Shown here one piece after another: positions 5,897-7,929 of a stretch of 7,929 nt of DNA (within the stretch, counting starts at the first letter, position 1; every line of letters starts with the position of its first letter). The notes below the pieces were generated by a model. That model did not search any database. It had not been told where the DNA came from and worked only from the letters and a program-made list of their open reading frames with translations. Source of the stretch: Sphingomonas sp. (GTDB lineage Bacteria > Pseudomonadota > Alphaproteobacteria > Sphingomonadales > Sphingomonadaceae); NCBI GenBank assembly GCA_021154945.1, contig JAJNQF010000222.1, forward strand, positions 1-7,929, given 5' to 3'. Both the position numbers and the translations under genes were made by a program.

Positions 5897-7174
5897 ATGC
5901 CCGACTATACCCACGCCCCCGAGCCGCTCGGCGTCCCCACCCGTCGCGCCGCGCTCCGGCTGCTCGACGCCGTGCTCCGCCGCGGCGAGTCGCTCGAATC
6001 TGCATTGCCCGCCGCCACGCGCGCGATCCACGGACCCGACCGCGGCCTCGCGCATGCGATCGCCGCCGAGACGCTGCGCCGCCTCCCCGATCTCGACGCG
6101 ATGATCGATTCGGTCACCAAGACCAATTTGCCCGATGATGCGAAGGCGCGGATGGCGCTGCGGATCGCGCTGGTCCAGGTGCTCATCCTCGGCACCCCCT
6201 CGCACGCCGCGATCTCGACGGTGTTGCCGCTGGTCGATGGCGGCCCGCGCAAGCTCGTCCACGGCGTGTTCGGCACGCTTTTCCGCGCCAACATGCTGCT
6301 CCCCGAAGTGCCGACGCTGCCGGCCCCCGTCGAACTGCGCTGGGAGGCAGCGTGGGGCGAGGAGATGGTCGATGCCGCCGGCCGCGCGATCGCGCAGGTG
6401 CCGCCGCTCGACCTGACGATCGCCGATCCGTCCGAAACCGAAGGCTGGCGGGAAAAACTGGGCGGCGAGAGCTTCATGCCCGGCCACCTCCGCCTCGGCG
6501 ACCACGACTCCGTCCCCGACATGGCAGGCTTCGGCGACGGCGCCTGGTGGGTGCAGGACATCGCCGCCTCGCTCCCCGCGCGCCTGCTGGGCAAAGGGGA
6601 GGGCCATGTCCTCGATCTCTGCGCAGCCCCCGGCGGCAAGACGCTCCAGCTCGCGAGCGCAGGTTGGACCGTCACCTCGGTCGACAATTCGCAGAGCCGC
6701 ATCAAGCGCCTGCGCGAAAACCTCTACCGCACGCATCTTAAGGCCGAGGTCGTCAACGCCGACATCCTCGAATGGGCGCCGAGCGAGCCCGCCGACGCGA
6801 TCCTGATCGACGCACCGTGCAGCGCGACCGGCATCTTCCGCCGCCACCCCGACGTCCTCCACCGCGTCCGCCCCTCGATCATCGCCGAGACCGCGGCGTT
6901 GCAGGCGCGGATCTTCGCGCGGGCGGCGGACTGGGTGAAGCCCGGTGGCACCTTGGTCTACGCCACCTGCTCGCTCGAACCCTCCGAAGGCGAAGCGCAG
7001 CTCGACGCGTTCCTCGCCGCCCGCAGCGACTACACGATCGCCCCGGTCGACCAGTCCGAACTCCCCGCCGGCATCACGCCGACCGAGGCAGGCACCATCC
7101 GCACGCTCCCCGGCATGCTGGCGGACCAGGGCGGCTGCGACGGCTTCTTCATCGCCCGCCTGAAGCGCAGCTAA
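5897..7174 (+). CDS. rsmB: 16S rRNA (cytosine-967-C5)-methyltransferase
   Basis: RsmB (Fmu/Sun family) transfers methyl from S-adenosylmethionine to C5 of cytosine 967 of 16S rRNA. The 425-residue product is close to the 429 residues of the E. coli enzyme. An N-terminal NusB-like helical RNA-binding domain spans about residues 15-135. The catalytic domain has the SAM-binding motif LDLCAAPGGKT (239-249), acidic SVDNSQSR (261-268), NADILEW (287-293), motif IV IDAPCSATG (304-312) with Cys308, IFRRHPD (313-319), and motif VI VYATCSLEPSEGE (354-366). Cys358 in motif VI is the expected nucleophile. It ends GCDGFFIARLKR as is usual. Both catalytic cysteines are present, so the enzyme looks active. 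Other Nop2/Sun paralogues (RsmF type) usually lack the NusB-like domain, which supports RsmB. Repeat copy B begins 3 bp after the stop. Confidence 0.93.
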   Translation: MPDYTHAPEPLGVPTRRAALRLLDAVLRRGESLESALPAATRAIHGPDRGLAHAIAAETLRRLPDLDAMIDSVTKTNLPDDAKARMALRIALVQVLILGTPSHAAISTVLPLVDGGPRKLVHGVFGTLFRANMLLPEVPTLPAPVELRWEAAWGEEMVDAAGRAIAQVPPLDLTIADPSETEGWREKLGGESFMPGHLRLGDHDSVPDMAGFGDGAWWVQDIAASLPARLLGKGEGHVLDLCAAPGGKTLQLASAGWTVTSVDNSQSRIKRLRENLYRTHLKAEVVNADILEWAPSEPADAILIDAPCSATGIFRRHPDVLHRVRPSIIAETAALQARIFARAADWVKPGGTLVYATCSLEPSEGEAQLDAFLAARSDYTIAPVDQSELPAGITPTEAGTIRTLPGMLADQGGCDGFFIARLKRS

Positions 7175-7176
7175 AT

Positions 7177-7288
7177 AATCCTCCCCTGCAAGGGGAGGTG
7201 GCGCGAAGCGACGGAGGGGTATCGCCCTGTCGAGAGCGTATCACCCCTCCGTCACCTTCGGTGCCACCTCCCCTTGCAGGGGAGGATC
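7177..7288. repeat. Nested palindromic intergenic repeat, copy B (112 bp)
   Basis: This is the same family as the element at 3454-3576. The 26-bp ends (7177-7202 and 7263-7288) are inverted and match at 25 of 26 positions; the left end is identical to the left end of the other copy. Each end is a hairpin, CCTCCCCT/AGGGGAGG (7180-7187/7191-7198, and mirrored at 7267-7285). Inside, GACGGAGGGGT (7210-7220) and ACCCCTCCGTC (7243-7253) form a perfect 11-bp inverted pair around 22 bp. Small hairpins GC-GAA-GC (7203-7209) and ACC-TTC-GGT (7254-7262) sit where the other copy has longer ones. It lies between co-directional rsmB and rpe and could lower read-through or protect the rsmB 3' end; this is inference. 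Confidence 0.87.
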
Positions 7289-7321
7289 GACGGGGACTTC
7301 GCACCAACCGAATCCCGCGCT

Positions 7322-7325
7322 AGGA
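7322..7325 (+). promoter_or_regulatory. Ribosome binding site of rpe
   Basis: AGGA lies 7 bp before ATG 7333. Only 44 bp (7289-7332) separate repeat copy B from this start. I see no confident promoter there, so rpe may depend on read-through from rsmB or on a promoter within the repeat. Confidence 0.55.
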
Positions 7326-7332
7326 CAAAATC

Positions 7333-7929
7333 ATGCAACCCGTCCGCATCGCCCCCTCGATCCTCTCCGCCGATTTCTCGAAACTCGGCGAGGAAGTCCG
7401 CGCCATCGACGCAGCCGGCGCCGACTGGATCCATATCGACGTGATGGACGGCCATTTCGTCCCCAACATCTCGTTCGGCCCCGCGGTCATGAAGTCGGTC
7501 CGCGGCGTCACCACCAAGCCGTTCGACGTCCATTTGATGATCTCGCCCGTCGACGCGTATCTCGACGCGTTCGCGGAGGCCGGCGCCGACTGCATCACCG
7601 TGCATTACGAAGCCGGCCCGCACATCCACCGCTCGCTCCAGCACATCAAGAGCCTCGGCAAGCGCGCTGGAATCGTCATCTGCCCCGGCACCCCGGCGAA
7701 GATGCTCGACTACCTCATGGACATGGTCGACCTCGTCCTCGTGATGAGCGTCAACCCAGGCTTCGGCGGCCAGAGCTTCATCCCCAGCCAGCTCAAGAAG
7801 ATCTCCGCGATCCGCAATATGATCGAAAAGAGCGGCCGCGCGATCGATCTCGAAGTCGATGGCGGCGTCGACGCGGAGTGGGCGAAGCGCTGCATCGAGG
7901 CCGGCGCGGACGCGCTGGTCGCGGGCACC
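7333..7929 (+). CDS. rpe: Ribulose-phosphate 3-epimerase, partial (C-terminus beyond right edge)
   Basis: Rpe interconverts D-ribulose-5-phosphate and D-xylulose-5-phosphate in the pentose phosphate pathway, in the cytoplasm. The visible 199 residues form a TIM-barrel with the family motifs: RIAPSILSADFSKLGEE (5-21), the metal-binding WIHIDVMDGHFVPN (32-45; His34, Asp36), VHLMI (66-70; His67), LVLVMSVNPGFGGQSF (134-149), and LEVDGGVD (173-180; Asp176). The frame runs open to the end of the window at LVAGT, so about 20 residues of the usual 220 are missing. Residue 117 is Cys in VICPGTPA, where most family members have Asn (NPxTP). The other active-site residues are intact, so activity is expected. 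Confidence 0.95.
   Translation, partial: MQPVRIAPSILSADFSKLGEEVRAIDAAGADWIHIDVMDGHFVPNISFGPAVMKSVRGVTTKPFDVHLMISPVDAYLDAFAEAGADCITVHYEAGPHIHRSLQHIKSLGKRAGIVICPGTPAKMLDYLMDMVDLVLVMSVNPGFGGQSFIPSQLKKISAIRNMIEKSGRAIDLEVDGGVDAEWAKRCIEAGADALVAGT

Noticed and set aside
5792..6862. Long minus-strand frame upstream of the DUF1674 gene
   Set aside because: It is antisense to rsmB, with no recognisable domain; the strong ribosome site at 5797-5802 marks the true short start.

Overview
The window looks like ordinary chromosome from a GC-rich alphaproteobacterium, most likely a sphingomonad (Sphingomonas or a close relative). The basis is the strong G/C third-position bias in every gene, the protein variants, the hemC/tsaD divergent arrangement, and two kinds of palindromic intergenic repeat that I associate with Sphingomonadales genomes. 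Assignment below family level is inference. All recognisable genes are core housekeeping genes. I see no phage, plasmid, CRISPR, toxin-antitoxin or defence gene, and no tRNA or rRNA.

Layout. On the minus strand at the left edge is the haem pair hemC then hemD (hemD runs off the window). Divergent from it, across only about 60 bp, is a plus-strand pair tsaD then gpsA, whose stop and start codons overlap (ATGA). gpsA converges on a minus-strand AsmA-family gene, and the 132 bp between their stop codons is almost entirely one nested palindromic repeat (copy A). Upstream of asmA, on the same strand, is a 52-residue DUF1674/SDHAF4-like gene, separated from asmA by a different palindromic repeat (element C). 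That small gene is divergent from rsmB on the plus strand. A second copy of the first repeat (copy B) separates rsmB from rpe, which is cut by the right edge.

Functions. HemC and HemD make hydroxymethylbilane and uroporphyrinogen III for haem. TsaD makes the t6A37 modification of ANN-decoding tRNAs. GpsA makes glycerol-3-phosphate for phospholipids. The AsmA-like protein belongs to an envelope family linked to phospholipid transport and outer-membrane homeostasis. The DUF1674 protein probably assists succinate dehydrogenase flavinylation. RsmB methylates 16S rRNA C967, and Rpe interconverts ribulose-5-P and xylulose-5-P. The genes do not form one pathway; the shared theme is core metabolism and translation.

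The part least explained by known genes is the set of three intergenic inverted-repeat elements. Copies A and B are about 95% palindromic in their 26-bp arms, with further hairpins inside. One inner hairpin keeps its position in the two copies while changing its sequence. I found no convincing undescribed gene system.
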